A stretch of DNA of 64,000 nucleotides from Methylophaga sp. (lineage in GTDB: Bacteria > Pseudomonadota > Gammaproteobacteria > Nitrosococcales > Methylophagaceae). The DNA lies in contig NZ_VENF01000009.1 in NCBI RefSeq assembly GCF_009711715.1, positions 248,001 to 312,000 of the forward strand, in the 5' to 3' direction. A program made the position numbers and the translations under genes. How positions within the stretch are numbered: the stretch's first letter is position 1; the number at the start of each line of letters is the position of its first letter. Positions 1 to 16,000 of the stretch are shown here, one piece after another. A model generated the notes under the pieces. The model saw only the letters and a program-made list of their open reading frames with translations. It was not told where the DNA came from and searched no databases.

Positions 1-686
1 TCACCTTCCTGTATAAATTCATACCCAATACCAAAGTGAAGCTGGCCCCCGCATTGATAGGGGCGACCGTGGCCGGGGTGTTGTGGATTTCTATCGGTAC
101 CCTGTTTGCATCCTTTGTCGCCTCCTCGTCCAACTACACGGCGATTTACTCCAGTTTCGCGATTCTGTTCTTTTTTATGATCTGGTTGTATCTGGCCTGG
201 TTTATTCTGTTGACCGGCTCTCAGGTGGCTTTTTATCTGCAGCATCCCAAGCTGGTGAAACTGGCCGGTAAACCATTGACCCTGAGTCCTCGCCTGCGTG
301 AAAAAGAAGGACTGTGGCTGATGACGGTCATTGCCAAACGCTTCTGCAAAAAGCAGCCGCCATTAACGGTTCAGGAACTGGAAGAGCAGACCGGGCTGAC
401 CAACAATGCCATCCAGGATCTGCTGGGCACGCTGGAAAAAGGGGGCTTGCTGGTGGAGCTCGCTGGTGACGAAACCCGTTATGTACCGGCTCAGGATGTT
501 GATGCCATCAAGGTGGCTGCGGTCCTGCATTGCCTGCGCACAACAGAGGAAAATGTGAATTACACACTTAAAAGTCTGGCCGATGACGGCGTGGATGGTT
601 TGCTGAATGCTATCAGTAATGCCCAGGCCGAGGTAGTGGGCGATATGACGCTGAAACAGCTGGCCATGGGGAAAGCCATATCATGA
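1..686 (+). CDS. YihY/BrkB (UPF0761) family inner-membrane protein, C-terminal part
   Basis: The gene enters the window from the left; the reading frame is open from base 3, so the first GTG at 36 is an internal codon. The visible 228 codons begin with a Phe-Ile-Pro-Asn-Thr stretch followed by two hydrophobic segments, as in the last membrane helices of YihY/BrkB proteins. A soluble tail of about 130 residues follows, with a winged-helix-like segment (Gln-Glu-Leu-Glu-Glu-Gln-Thr-Gly-Leu-Thr) ahead of the end. The family is widespread, was once annotated as ribonuclease BN in error, and has no settled function. The stop overlaps the coaBC start (ATGA), which implies translational coupling. Confidence 0.85.
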   Translation, partial: TFLYKFIPNTKVKLAPALIGATVAGVLWISIGTLFASFVASSSNYTAIYSSFAILFFFMIWLYLAWFILLTGSQVAFYLQHPKLVKLAGKPLTLSPRLREKEGLWLMTVIAKRFCKKQPPLTVQELEEQTGLTNNAIQDLLGTLEKGGLLVELAGDETRYVPAQDVDAIKVAAVLHCLRTTEENVNYTLKSLADDGVDGLLNAISNAQAEVVGDMTLKQLAMGKAIS

Positions 687-1909
687 GTGACAGCCCGCTG
701 CTCGGAAAACAGATAGTACTGGGTGTCAGTGGCAGTATCGCCGCCTATAAAAGCGCTGATCTGATCCGGCGACTGCGTGATGAGGGGGCGGAAATCCGTG
801 TAGTCATGACGCGCGGTGCAACGGAATTTATTACCCCGCTGACATTGCAGACCCTGAGTGGTCATCCGGTGGCGATTGAACTGCTGGATGCCGACCAGGA
901 ATCGGCGATGGGCCATATTGCGCTGGCCCGATGGGCTGACTGGGTACTTATCGCGCCGGGCAGTGCCGATACCATTGCCAGACTGGCGCAGGGACGTGGT
1001 GATGATTTACTGACCGCTTTGTGTCTGGCAACGGATTCACCGATTGCCGTGGCGCCGGCCATGAACAACAAGATGTGGTCCCATGCCCAGACCCAGGACA
1101 ATCTGGCGCATTTGCGGCAACGCGGTGTGCAGATTATTGGCCCAGCCAGTGGGGATCAGGCCTGTGGTGAACAGGGTGAAGGCCGCTTGCTTGAGCCGCT
1201 GGATATTGTGGCCGAACTGAAACGATTGGTGGTACCGGGGGCACTGGTTGGACGCCATGTTCTGATCACAGCCGGGCCGACTTATGAGCCGATTGACCCG
1301 GTGCGTTTTATCGGTAACCGCAGCTCCGGCAAGATGGGCTTTGCACTGGCACAGGCCGCGAAAGAAGCCGGCGCGGATGTGACGCTGGTGGCAGGGCCTG
1401 TTCATTTGCCAACACCCAGCGGCGTCAGACGCGTTGATGTAGAAACCGCTGAACAGATGCACGAAGCCGTGATGCGCGCGGTAGCCGGCAGTGATATTTT
1501 TATCAGCTGTGCCGCCGTGTCCGACTTTCGTCCGCAAAGCCGGGAAAGCGAGAAAATCAAAAAAACCACGCATGATCGTCTGCTGCTGGAACTGGAACCC
1601 ACCACCGATATTGTGTCTGCCGTCAGTAAACGGGTAAACCAGCAGACCTTTGTGGTTGGATTTGCGGCAGAAACCCGCCATGTAGCTGATTATGCCCGTG
1701 ATAAACTGATGCGCAAAAACCTCGATATGATTGCCGCCAATCAGGTTGGCGAGAATCAGGGCTTTGCCGTTGATGACAATGCGCTGCAGGTATTCTGGCG
1801 TGATGGTGATGCCATGCTGCCACTGTCGCCCAAGACGCAGCTGGCGCGTGACTTGATGACTTTAATCATAAGACAATTCGATGCAAAAAATTCAACTGAA
1901 AATTCTTGA
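683..1909 (+). CDS. coaBC: Bifunctional phosphopantothenoylcysteine decarboxylase / phosphopantothenate-cysteine ligase
   Basis: CoaBC carries out two successive steps of coenzyme A synthesis in the cytosol: CTP-dependent joining of 4'-phosphopantothenate to cysteine, then FMN-dependent decarboxylation to 4'-phosphopantetheine. The 408-residue length is typical. The N-terminal CoaC half shows the flavin-binding Gly-Ser-Ile-Ala-Ala-Tyr-Lys motif, the active-site His segment Gly-His-Ile-Ala-Leu-Ala and the Pro-Ala-Met-Asn-Asn-Lys-Met-Trp motif. The CoaB half begins near residue 190 and has Asn-Arg-Ser-Ser-Gly-Lys-Met-Gly. Its start overlaps the upstream stop by 4 bases and its 3' end overlaps dut by 29 bases, so it is an internal gene of the operon. 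Confidence 0.97.
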   Translation: MSDSPLLGKQIVLGVSGSIAAYKSADLIRRLRDEGAEIRVVMTRGATEFITPLTLQTLSGHPVAIELLDADQESAMGHIALARWADWVLIAPGSADTIARLAQGRGDDLLTALCLATDSPIAVAPAMNNKMWSHAQTQDNLAHLRQRGVQIIGPASGDQACGEQGEGRLLEPLDIVAELKRLVVPGALVGRHVLITAGPTYEPIDPVRFIGNRSSGKMGFALAQAAKEAGADVTLVAGPVHLPTPSGVRRVDVETAEQMHEAVMRAVAGSDIFISCAAVSDFRPQSRESEKIKKTTHDRLLLELEPTTDIVSAVSKRVNQQTFVVGFAAETRHVADYARDKLMRKNLDMIAANQVGENQGFAVDDNALQVFWRDGDAMLPLSPKTQLARDLMTLIIRQFDAKNSTENS

Positions 1910-2336
1910 TTCACGACTGGGCGACTCTATTGAGCTGCCTGATTACGCAACTGCCGGCTCTGCAGGCCTCGATCTGCGCGCCTGTCTCGATGAGCCGGTC
2001 ATGCTCAACCCTGGTGAGACGTTACTGATTCCTACCGGGCTGGCGATTCATATTGATGATCCCAGCCTTGCCGCCGTGCTGTTGCCGCGTTCTGGCCTGG
2101 GCCACAAACATGGCATCGTGCTGGGTAACCTGGTCGGTCTGATTGATAGTGACTATCAGGGGCAGGTGTTTGTCTCGTGCTGGAACCGGGGCGACACCGC
2201 GTTTGAGATCAATATCGGTGAACGCATCGCGCAGATGGTGTTTATCCCGGTCGTCCAGGTCGGTTTTGAGCAGGTCGATGAGTTCACGACCTCCGAGCGC
2301 GGCACTGGCGGTTTCGGCCATACCGGACGGCACTGA
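1881..2336 (+). CDS. dut: Deoxyuridine 5'-triphosphate nucleotidohydrolase (dUTPase)
   Basis: Dut hydrolyses dUTP to dUMP and pyrophosphate, keeping uracil out of DNA and supplying dUMP for thymidylate synthesis. The 151-residue protein has all five motifs of the trimeric dUTPase family: Ser-Ala-Gly-Leu-Asp-Leu-Arg, Pro-Arg-Ser-Gly-Leu-Gly, Gly-Leu-Ile-Asp-Ser-Asp-Tyr-Gln-Gly, Gly-Glu-Arg-Ile-Ala-Gln, and the C-terminal Arg-Gly-Thr-Gly-Gly-Phe-Gly. The ATG lies inside coaBC in another frame, and coaBC-dut adjacency is common in gammaproteobacteria. Only 11 bases separate it from algC. Confidence 0.97.
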   Translation: MQKIQLKILDSRLGDSIELPDYATAGSAGLDLRACLDEPVMLNPGETLLIPTGLAIHIDDPSLAAVLLPRSGLGHKHGIVLGNLVGLIDSDYQGQVFVSCWNRGDTAFEINIGERIAQMVFIPVVQVGFEQVDEFTTSERGTGGFGHTGRH

Positions 2337-2347
2337 CGGAGCGCGGA

Positions 2348-6381
<4,034 letters not shown>

Positions 6382-6385
<4 letters not shown>

Positions 6386-6837
6386 TTAAAGTCTGTCTGA
6401 TAGGCGAGGATATTAGTAAAGAGAAGGCGCTGCTGCAAAGCCAGTCTGGCATTACGTTGCATACTATTGCCATGGCTGAGACGGATGTCATGCTTAAAAC
6501 TATCTGCGACATACGTCCTGATATTCTGGTTTTATCAGACGTGGGCAGTAAGTTGCCCGCTGATGAAATCTGCATGCATGCCTATTTGCGGGCACCGGAT
6601 ATCAAGACACTTATCATTACCGAACACGAAGCCGACTACGCCAGACTGGAGGCGACCGGATTCAGCTGTAAAGGCTTTATGCTGCATCAGCAGCGTCATG
6701 CCATTGTCCGTGCCGTCCGGGTGATGTACGACGGCGAAGCCTGGTTGTCCCGCAAACTTGTGACGACAGTGCTCGACCAACTGGCCAGCAAAGCGGTCTC
6801 AGCCAAACCGCGACCACAACTGGTCAATAAACGTTAA
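6382..6837 (+). CDS. Receiver-only response regulator of NarL/LuxR type, lacking the HTH domain
   Basis: The 151-residue protein looks like the receiver half of a NarL-type regulator. It keeps an acidic pair (Glu9-Asp10), a likely phospho-acceptor Asp53 at the end of the third strand, and Lys97 in Cys-Lys-Gly-Phe-Met. The stretch Gly-Glu-Ala-Trp-Leu-Ser-Arg-Lys is what usually precedes a LuxR-type helix-turn-helix, but the protein stops about 25 residues later without one. It may act through protein contact, or be a truncated regulator. The ATG at 6382 overlaps the slmA stop (ATGA) and was preferred to the ATG at 6346, which lies inside slmA. It is the last gene before the giant adhesin; a regulatory link to it is possible but unproven. 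Confidence 0.75.
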
Positions 6838-6930
6838 TTCCCTTTTCTGCCTAACCCCACTACGGCAAAAACTATCATTTTTAATCGATAAAAGCGATTG
6901 AAAAAAAACGCTTTGTTCGGTTTTTTTGCT

Positions 6931-6965
6931 GAAAAAGGTGTCAAATTAGTACCACCGTACAATAG
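6931..6965 (+). promoter_or_regulatory. Upstream control block shared with the second adhesin gene
   Basis: This 35-base block lies about 130 bases before the giant adhesin start. It matches the block at 20965-20999, before the second adhesin, at 26 of 35 positions by eye. Its core is GTACCACCGTACAATA (6949-6964), two GTAC half-sites four bases apart that run into TACAAT, a plausible -10 element. A regulator binding here would cover the promoter. No copy was found ahead of the genes at 25172 and 25928. Confidence 0.5.
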
Positions 6966-7094
6966 TTTGCCCTTTCCAATTCCCAGAGAATGGTCACCGT
7001 TCGAGTAAAAGCACCGGCGGATGAAATCTTCGGTCGTGTGCATGCCGGGCCAAATGACTGGCCAATTAATGGATGAATTTGAAGGGGATGATCA

Positions 7095-10000
7095 ATGGCA
7101 ACACAAATCGGCGTAATCACAGCTGTCGTAGGTACGGTAACCGCCACAGCTGAAGATGGTTCCATCAGAACGTTGCAGGCAGGTGATCGCGTTTATGCAA
7201 ACGAAGTGATCAGCACGGGCCCTGCCGGTGCAGTCGAGATTGAGTTTGCAGATGGCAGTGTGATGGATTTGGGCAGAGACAGCCAGGCGATGCTTGATTC
7301 CGCCGTGTTTAACCCCAATGCCACCGAGCTTGCGGAATCAGAAGGCGAAGCCGTACCGGATGATGTTGCCGCTATCCAGCAGGCCATCCTCGAAGGCGAA
7401 GACCCGACAGAAGCCGGCGAAGCAACCGCAGCTGGTGCCGGTGTCGAAGGCAGTGACGGTGGCCATGATGCCGTATTCGTTAACTATCTGAATCCAGAAG
7501 TCACCCCTGAAGCTGGTTTTGACACTATCGGTGTTAACAACACCTTTGATGAAATCATAGATGAGCAACTGATCGACGGTGTCCCGACTGCGGGAATCAC
7601 CGAAGTTTTGCTGGATGAAGATGATCTGGTAACCGACGGCGAGATCGATCTGAGTGATGTCAGTGCAGAGTTCCTGGCTTATCTGAATGCGCAGCATGGC
7701 GTCGATGCATTTGGTTTCGACTCACCCGCCGGTGTTGACGATGAACGCACCGAACTGGGTGATGATACTGGTTCTCCTGATGGTCATTTCCTCGGTGGTA
7801 GCCTGGTGGCTAACTTCGGACTGAATGGTCCGAGTGAAACTGACCCGATTATTTTCAATGTCACCAGTGGTTCTGATGTCACTGACAGCAGCGGAAACCC
7901 TGTTACTTCGCATGGACATCAGGTTAAATACTGGGTTTCAGCGGATGGCCTGACAGTCATTGGCTACATTGTTGACGGGGACTCAGAAGGTGGTCAAGAA
8001 CTCCCTCCAGAACTGACTGCACAGCAAGAAGTCTTTGACGGCTGCCAAGGTAGCGGTGATGACTTCCCTGAAATGGCGGAAATTATCTTCACCGCTCAAA
8101 TGACGCCGAATGCCGATGGCGGCAGCTTCCTGGTCGGTATCTTCGGTCAGTTTGACCATGCCGCGCCTGATTATGAAAATGGTGAATTCGTTTTCGAAAA
8201 CAACCTATTCCTCAACCTTGGCTTCACCATCACCGATGCCGACGGCGACAGTGCCACTGGCACCCTGCAAATCAATGTCGACGATGACAGCCCGGTTCGT
8301 GCAGGTGATGAAGAACAAGGAATGGCTACCCAGAGCGGCACAGTTTACGAAGACAGCCTGTCTTTTGAAGATGGTGACCTGTCTGAAGGCAACCCCAACA
8401 ACGCCAGCGTTATGCTCATTACTTCTGATGAGAGTGATGCTGATCAATCAGATATCGAAAGTTTCCTCGGCCTGTCAGCTGGTGCGTTGGAACCTGCTGT
8501 TGACAGCAACGGCGGTGCTGGTGAGGCGGGTAATGGTTCAGCGGCGAAAACCACATTAACAGTCGAAGCCGGCGATATCATCAGTTTCAACTGGGTCTTC
8601 GACAACGGCGAGTCTGGTTCAGATGCACTTGAGTATAACGACTTTGCTTTTGTCGTTATTAATGGTGAAGTGATTGAACTCGCTGACAGCAGCGCTGGTA
8701 ATCTGGCTGCAAATCCGTTTACCTATGAAGTGACCGCGGATGGTGAAATCACCATTGGTTTTGGTCAAATGAATGTGGGCGATACCGGTGTTGATTCCAG
8801 CTTGTCAGTCTCTGATCTGACCTTGAATGGTAATCCGGTCAATGGTGGCTTTGATGGCTCCTTGACTGGTTGGGATACCTTGGGCACTGTTGACAGCACA
8901 GATAGCCTGATTAGCTCAGATGTCATCAGCGGTAACCTCAACAATCTCGTTAACATGGGTGCCGATGTTCCTGGTTCTTTCGCCTTGCTGCAGGCTTCTG
9001 AAAATGAAGTTCAGCAGGCGCTGTTCCAGGCGGGTATTGACTCGCTGCCGACCTTGTCTTCCAAAGGTGAAGCAGTTAGCTACAGCGTTCAGGTAATTGG
9101 TGAGGGTGATGATGCTATCTCTGTGCTGACTGCCAGTGCCGGTGAAGGTGAAGAAGCACGTGAAGTGTTTACTCTGACAATCTTTGGCAATGGTCAGTGG
9201 GAGTTTGATCTCAATGATCAATTGGATCACGTCGCAGGTGAAACCGCCGAAGAAAACTTTAGCCTGATTACGCTTGATGAAAACGGCGAACCTAATGGCT
9301 CCGTTGACAGCATTGACTTTACTCAATTGCTGCAAATCCGTGACTTTGACGGTGACCAACTGATCATCACTGAAGATGATGCCGACATGTTCACCATCTC
9401 CATTAAAGACGATATTCCTGTCGTTGGCGACAGCAGTGCGCTGGTGGATGACGATGCGCTGGAAGGCGGTAATGACGGCGGCATCGCGGATGATAATGGC
9501 GACGCTTCATTCACAGGTTCATTGAATGCACAGGTAGGTTCCGACGAACCTGCAGTCTTCAGTTTTGCACCGATGGACGGGCAAACCGCTTCTGTAGGTA
9601 CCGAAACAGTTACCTTCTCATATGACAACGAATCAGCAGTTCTGACTGCAACGATCACTAGCGGTGATCGTGACGGCACTGAGCTGTTTACTGTAACGCT
9701 GGATACCGCTTCTGGTGAGTACACAGTCGACCTGCTCGACAATGTATTGCATGAGTCACTGGATGGCGAAACAGGTGATAACACCGAAAACAATGCCTTT
9801 GCCGATCTGACCTACAGCATCACGGATAATGATGGCGATACCGTTGAAGGTACCTTGAACGTCAACTTTGATGACGATATGCCGACGGTTGAAGTTGCAC
9901 CTGACCTAGCAGTCAACTTCTTCAGCGAATCATTCGAAGACTTCAGCGACATCAGCGGCAATAACTTCACTGTTGTGGGGCAGGGCGGTGGTACAATTTC

Positions 10001-13000
10001 CGGTAGTGCCGGTATTGTCTGGACCGTGAACGGTGCGGGTCTGGAAATCCAGTCTGGTAACGCCGGTGATGCCTCAGCCTCTGATGGTGATGTGCATGCC
10101 GAACTCGATACCGATAATAACGACACCCTACTGACACAACTGTCTACTGACGTTGATTTGCCAAGCGCCGATGTCATTCTGAGCTTTGACTATCAGCCAC
10201 GCCCGAACCATGAAGACGACAGCGATATGTCCGTCAGTTTCGGTGACTACAGCTTCACCGTGAATTCAGACGCTGCCGGCAATGTGACTGTTGATGGTCT
10301 GCCTGAAGGTGTCACAGCTGAGCTGACAGAAGCAGCCGGTGGCTGGACCACTATTACCTTGCAATTCAGCGGCATGGATACCACCACACCGCAAACCCTG
10401 ACTTTTGAAGGTCTGGGTAATGCGAATGAATTCGGTGCCTACCTCGACAACATCAATATGTCAGCGCTGCCCGTGCTGGCCGTTGACGAATCGGGTCTGG
10501 AAAACGGTAATCCTGAAACCGGTGCCGTTACCACTGCCATGGCCAGCTTTGACTTCAGTGGCTACTTCACTAGCAGCGTCGGTGCCGATGAAGAAGGCAC
10601 CACAGCCTTCAGCCTGTCCCTGAGTGGTGAAGACATTGCTACCGGCCTGTATACGGTTGACAGTACAGATACGTCAACCGAGAACGATGGTTATGGCCAA
10701 GGCGCAGAAATTGTGCTGAACGTTAACGGTGAAGGTGTCATTGAAGGCACAGCTGACGGCATTGATGGCCCGCTATTTACCATCAGCGTAGATGCCAACG
10801 GTGTTGTGACACTGGAACAACTGCAAAACATCTGGAATGACGACACCGCTGACACTGACGAAGCGATGAGCATGCTGCTGGAAGCCGGCACCTTGCTGTT
10901 GACCAAGTCTGTCACCGATGCGGATGGTGATACTGTGAGTGCTGATTTGGATATCAGCGGTGTGGCCTATCGCTTTGAAGACGATGCGCCGATTGCCAAT
11001 GAGCAAGCCGAAGCAGTCACTGCAAGCGTCGAAGAAGATGGCATGTCAGTGGTGACTGAAGATAATAGTGAAGGCAATAAACAAGCTGGCGATACCAATG
11101 CTGATGACGAAACCAGCGCTGAAGCCGGCACCCTCACTGCACTGTTCAGTGCCGGTGCTGATGCGCCAGTTACCATCAGCCTGTCTGAAAACACTGACAG
11201 TCTGCCGAGCCTGTACTCAAACGGTAATGCCGTGAGCTACAGTGTCAACGGGAATGTGTTGACAGCCAGTGCTGGCGGCATGACCGTATTCACCCTGACG
11301 GTGAATGCCGATGGTTCCTACGATTTTGATCTGCAGGATAAACTGGATCATGTCGATGATGGTACAGACTCTGAAAACAGTGCACTGGTCACTACAGAGG
11401 GTTCAGTCGAAGGCATCGACTTCAGCGGCATTCTGGTTGCTACCGACACGGATGGTGATTCAGTCACCGGTGCCGGTGAAGGACAGTTTGTTGTTCAAAT
11501 TCAGGATGATATTCCGGTTATCTCTGAAGATGGCAGCGCTACCGTTATTCATGACGAATCAGCCCTTGCGCAGCCTCACATTTTCGATAATGATGCAGCC
11601 CATGACCTGTTTACCTTCCTGCAACCGCTGGGTGAAGGTGGCCCTGTTGAGCTGATAGGGGTAGCAGTTAACTCAATCAATGGTGCTCTTCAGTACAGTG
11701 GTGGCGCAGATGGCTTGGCTAATGTTTCATTAACCAATGCCGCAGGCGAGAGCTTTGACGGGCAGGCTTCAGGCCTGAGTGCTACTCAAGGTGGCCAGCC
11801 GATCTATCTGTATTCTCTATCAGCAGAATTACTTGCCACTATTGGCACTGCCTTTGGTGTCGACCTGGGTGACCAGGGGCTTGTTGGTGATAACTTTGTT
11901 CTGGGTATGACCAATGCGACCTTTGATCCTGCTGACCCGGCTGGCAGCTATGATTCAGCCGAAGACTTCCTAGCAGATATTGCCTTTGTTGTCGGTCTGC
12001 TCGAAGGCGAGCCAGGCAGTAGTGATGATCAACTCGCTCTATTACAACTTAAAGCTATTCAGCACGAAGACACCGAAAGTCGTGACGATGATGTCAGCCT
12101 TGAGAATTTGATTCACATTACGGTGACTGATAACGATGGCGACAGCGTCGTGACGCAAAATGCCATAACGGTTACATTTGATGACGATGGTCCTACTGCG
12201 ATTATTCCGACCTTTATCGTTGCTGACGAAGACAATTTGCCTACCGGCGTAGGCGATGATCAGACTGGTGATCTGGCTCAAGCCAATTTGACAGGTACCC
12301 TCAGCCATACCTTCGGCGCGGATGGTGCCGGCTCGATTGGCCTGCAGAAAATGCATGGTGAGACTGCTGACTTTACCTCAAACGGCGAGGCAGTGACTTA
12401 CAGCTGGAATGCAGATACCTCAACCCTGACAGCATCAACGGAAGTCACTGACTCGCCGGTGTTTACTATGACAGTAAACGCTCAAACTGGTGAATATGAG
12501 TTTACCTTGCTTGCCAATGTCGATCACAGCAATGATGGTTTCTTCTACGGTAATGATGAAAACCCGAATTTCATCCTTTCTAGCACTGACGTTAACTTCA
12601 AGCTGACTTATACCGTTACTGATGGTGATGGTGATAGCGTTGATGGTGATGTCTATGTGACTATCGACGATGATATGCCGGTTATCTCACAAGAGCAGGC
12701 CACTGCAACTGTTGATGACGAAGGTTTGGTCGATGGTATTGAAGGAGGTCCTAACGATGAAGTCACCGGTGCAGACGAAGCCATTTTCACTGGCAGCCTG
12801 AACTTCACCACCGGTGCTGATCAACCTGGCACAGTTGACTTTGCTGCAATGAACGGCGAAAGCGCGACTGTCGGCACTGAAACGGTAAGCTTCAGCTGGA
12901 ATAGTGTCACCAACACGCTGACAGCAACTGGACCGCGCGGTCCTTTGTTTACGGTGGAAGTGACCGATACCGCATCAGGTGATTACACCGTGACCCTGCT

Positions 13001-16000
13001 GGATAACGTTCTGCATGAGTCACTGGATGGTGATGCAGGTGATAACACCGAAAATAACGCCAGTGTCGATCTTGAATTTACCGTCACCGACAATGACGGC
13101 GATAGTCAAACCGGTAATCTGACTGTCGACTTCGATGATGACACGCCGGTTGTGACCAGCCAGCAAATTAATCTGCTGACCGAGTCGTTTGAAAACTTTG
13201 CGCCTGACCTGACCGGTAATAACTGGACAGTCGTCGGTGAAGGTGGCGGTACCATCATTGGTAACAATGGTATTGAATGGACCGTTAACGGTGCCGGTAT
13301 TGAAATTCAGTCTGGTAATGTCGGTGGCGCCAGTGCTTCAGACGGTGATGTGCATGCCGAACTGGATGCTCACGACAGCAATGGTGATGGCGGACCTACA
13401 CTGACTGTGCTGTCGACAGACGTAGATCTGCCGACTCCCGATGCGACCCTGAGCTTTGACTTCCAGCCACGTCCTGATGATGTGGATGGTAGCGATATGG
13501 CGGTCTCACTGGGCGGACAAATGGTCAACATCAATGTTGACGGTGCCGGTGTGATTGATTTTGGCAGCTTGCCTGCCGGTGTGTCTGCATCACAATCAAG
13601 CAGTGCCGGTGGCTGGACCACCATCACCCTGACCTTTACCGGTCTGGATACCAGCAGTGCACAAACCCTCAGCTTTGAAGGCGTGGGTTCTGAAAACACG
13701 CTGGGCGCTTATATCGATAACATCAGCCTGGATGCAGTCGCCAGCCTGACTGTTGATGAATCTGCGCTGGCAGACGGCAACGGTGAAACCGGTGCTTCTA
13801 CTACTGCAAGCTTCGACTTCAGCGGCTTCTTCAGCGGTGAGTTCGGTGCTGACGGCCCTGCCGGTGAAACCAGCGAAAGCTACAGCCTGAGCCTGAACGG
13901 TCAGGATGTCGCTTCCGGTCTGTATACCGTTGATAACAGCGATACGGCTGGCGATGATGGTGACGGCTACGGTCAGGGCACTGAAATCGTTCTCAACCAG
14001 GTAGGTGATCAAATCATTGGCTCTGCCGGGGGTACGGATTACTTCACTATCAACGTCAACGCCGAAACCGGTGAAGTCACACTGACGCAGCTGGAGAACG
14101 TCTGGCATGCCGATACCACGAACCCTGACGACAGCCAGGGCATGGTGCTGGATGCAGACTTGCTGAGCCTAGTCAAAACTCTCACTGATGCCGATGGCGA
14201 CAGTGCAGAAGCCACGCTGGATCTGGGCGGTGTCAGCTTCAACTTTGAAGATGATGCGCCAGCTATTGAAGCGCAACAGCCAGCACAACCTTACCTGCTG
14301 ACCGTGACCAATGAAGGCGGCGACGCCGGTTACAACAATACCTATGGTTTTTACATCAAAGGTGAAAACGGTGAGCCTGTCAGCGGTGAAATCATCTGGG
14401 CGAATGTCAAAGACAACACGTCCGAAGAAATCACGGTTGAAGTCACTGACCCATCAGATATCGGCTTCTTCATCATTCCTGATGGTGCGGATCTGAATGA
14501 TCTGAGTAACGGCGATGCCGTGACCTTCCAGCAGGATGGCGAAGGTAACTGGGAAGTGCTTGTGGGCGGTGAACCGTTGTCTGGACAGGGTACTAATGTA
14601 CTGTTCGACAATGCTGACCTGAATCCTGGCAACACAGATACCCTGCAGGATAATGCTGCAGCTGGTAATCAGAACTGGGAAGACATCATTGGCGGCGATA
14701 ACGACTTCAATGACGTCAATATCAATGTCAGCATTAACCAGCTGGGTGCGATCACTGTCGATGAAACCGATATCGGCAACGGTGACCCAAGCAATGCCAC
14801 TGCAACGCTGGACCTGTCTGGCAGCTTTACTCTTGACTTCGGTGCAGACGGCGAAGGCGATGTGGATTACAGCCTGTCGGTGGCTGATGATGCAGAATCA
14901 GGTCTGGTTGATACCGTTAGCGGCAAAGCGGTTGAACTGCGCGTGAATGGTGATGGTGGTGTTGAAGGCTACATCACCACTGACGACAATCTTGAGCTGG
15001 CCGTCTTTACAGCCAGTGTTGACGACAATGGTGAAGTTACCCTGACTCAACTGCGTGCGGTTGAGCATGATGACGTGACCGATCCTGATGAAGCGAACTC
15101 TCCGGCCACACTCAACGCGGGTGCCATTGCATTGACCGGTACCGTTACGGATGCCGATGGCGACAGTGCCAGCGACAGTATTGATGTCGGTGTGCTGTTT
15201 GCCTTTGAAGATGACGGCCCGAGTGTCGGTGCTCAAAGCGATGCAGCCGTTGACGAAGGTGAAACCGTTACCGGTCAACTGGTGTTTGATGCCGGCCAGG
15301 ATGAGGGCGGAATTTCACACATCAATGGCGTGGCCCTGGAATTTGGTCAGGACGGTTACTCACAGGAAATCGAACTGGATCACGGCACACTGCAGGTCAA
15401 AGCCAATGGCGAATACAGCTACAGCGTTGACAGCGGTTCCGTATCTCAGGATGAAGTTGAAAACTTTAACTTCACCGTCACCGATGGGGACGGCGATACC
15501 GCTCAGGGCGCCGTGGCCATTACCATTGTTGATGCCCAGGTTTCTGACGTTGTGACGCTGAATGATGTCACGGTGAACGAAGGCGATGGCACAGCAACGC
15601 TCACCGGCAGCGTAGAAAATCCTGTTACCGGTAGTCCCCTGATTATTACGCTGGATAATGGGGCCACAATTACCATTCCGGTTGGTGATACCTCAGCAGC
15701 ATCCACACCATTCGCGGTACAGGGCGATGATCCTTATGTAGATGGTGAAAGCTATACCGTCGAAGTGACGGGTACATCAGGTGGCAACTACTCGTCGCTG
15801 GATACAAGTGACGATGCGACCGTGACCGTCAATGACACCATTGATACCACCACCGTGACGTTGGACGATGTAAGTGTTGCCGAAGACGGCACTATCACCT
15901 ACAACGCCAGTGTGGATAATGCCCCACAAGGTAACCTGACCATTACGCTGACCAATGGCGTCGTGATCACCATTCCTGACGGTGCAACCACGGGTTCCTC

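Noticed and set aside
1037-1681. Antisense open frame of 214 codons over coaBC
   Set aside because: coaBC is an intact, well-known gene, and the antisense product has no recognisable motif.
6838-6930. Possible terminator after the receiver gene (AAAGCG...CGCTTT then a later T7)
   Set aside because: The loop is long and A-rich and the T run starts about ten bases after the stem, so it is not convincing.
13596-14108. Antisense open frame of 170 codons inside the giant adhesin, with similar ones at 9323-9793 and 27182-27457
   Set aside because: Shadows of the repetitive acidic reading frame; no start signals and low-complexity product.
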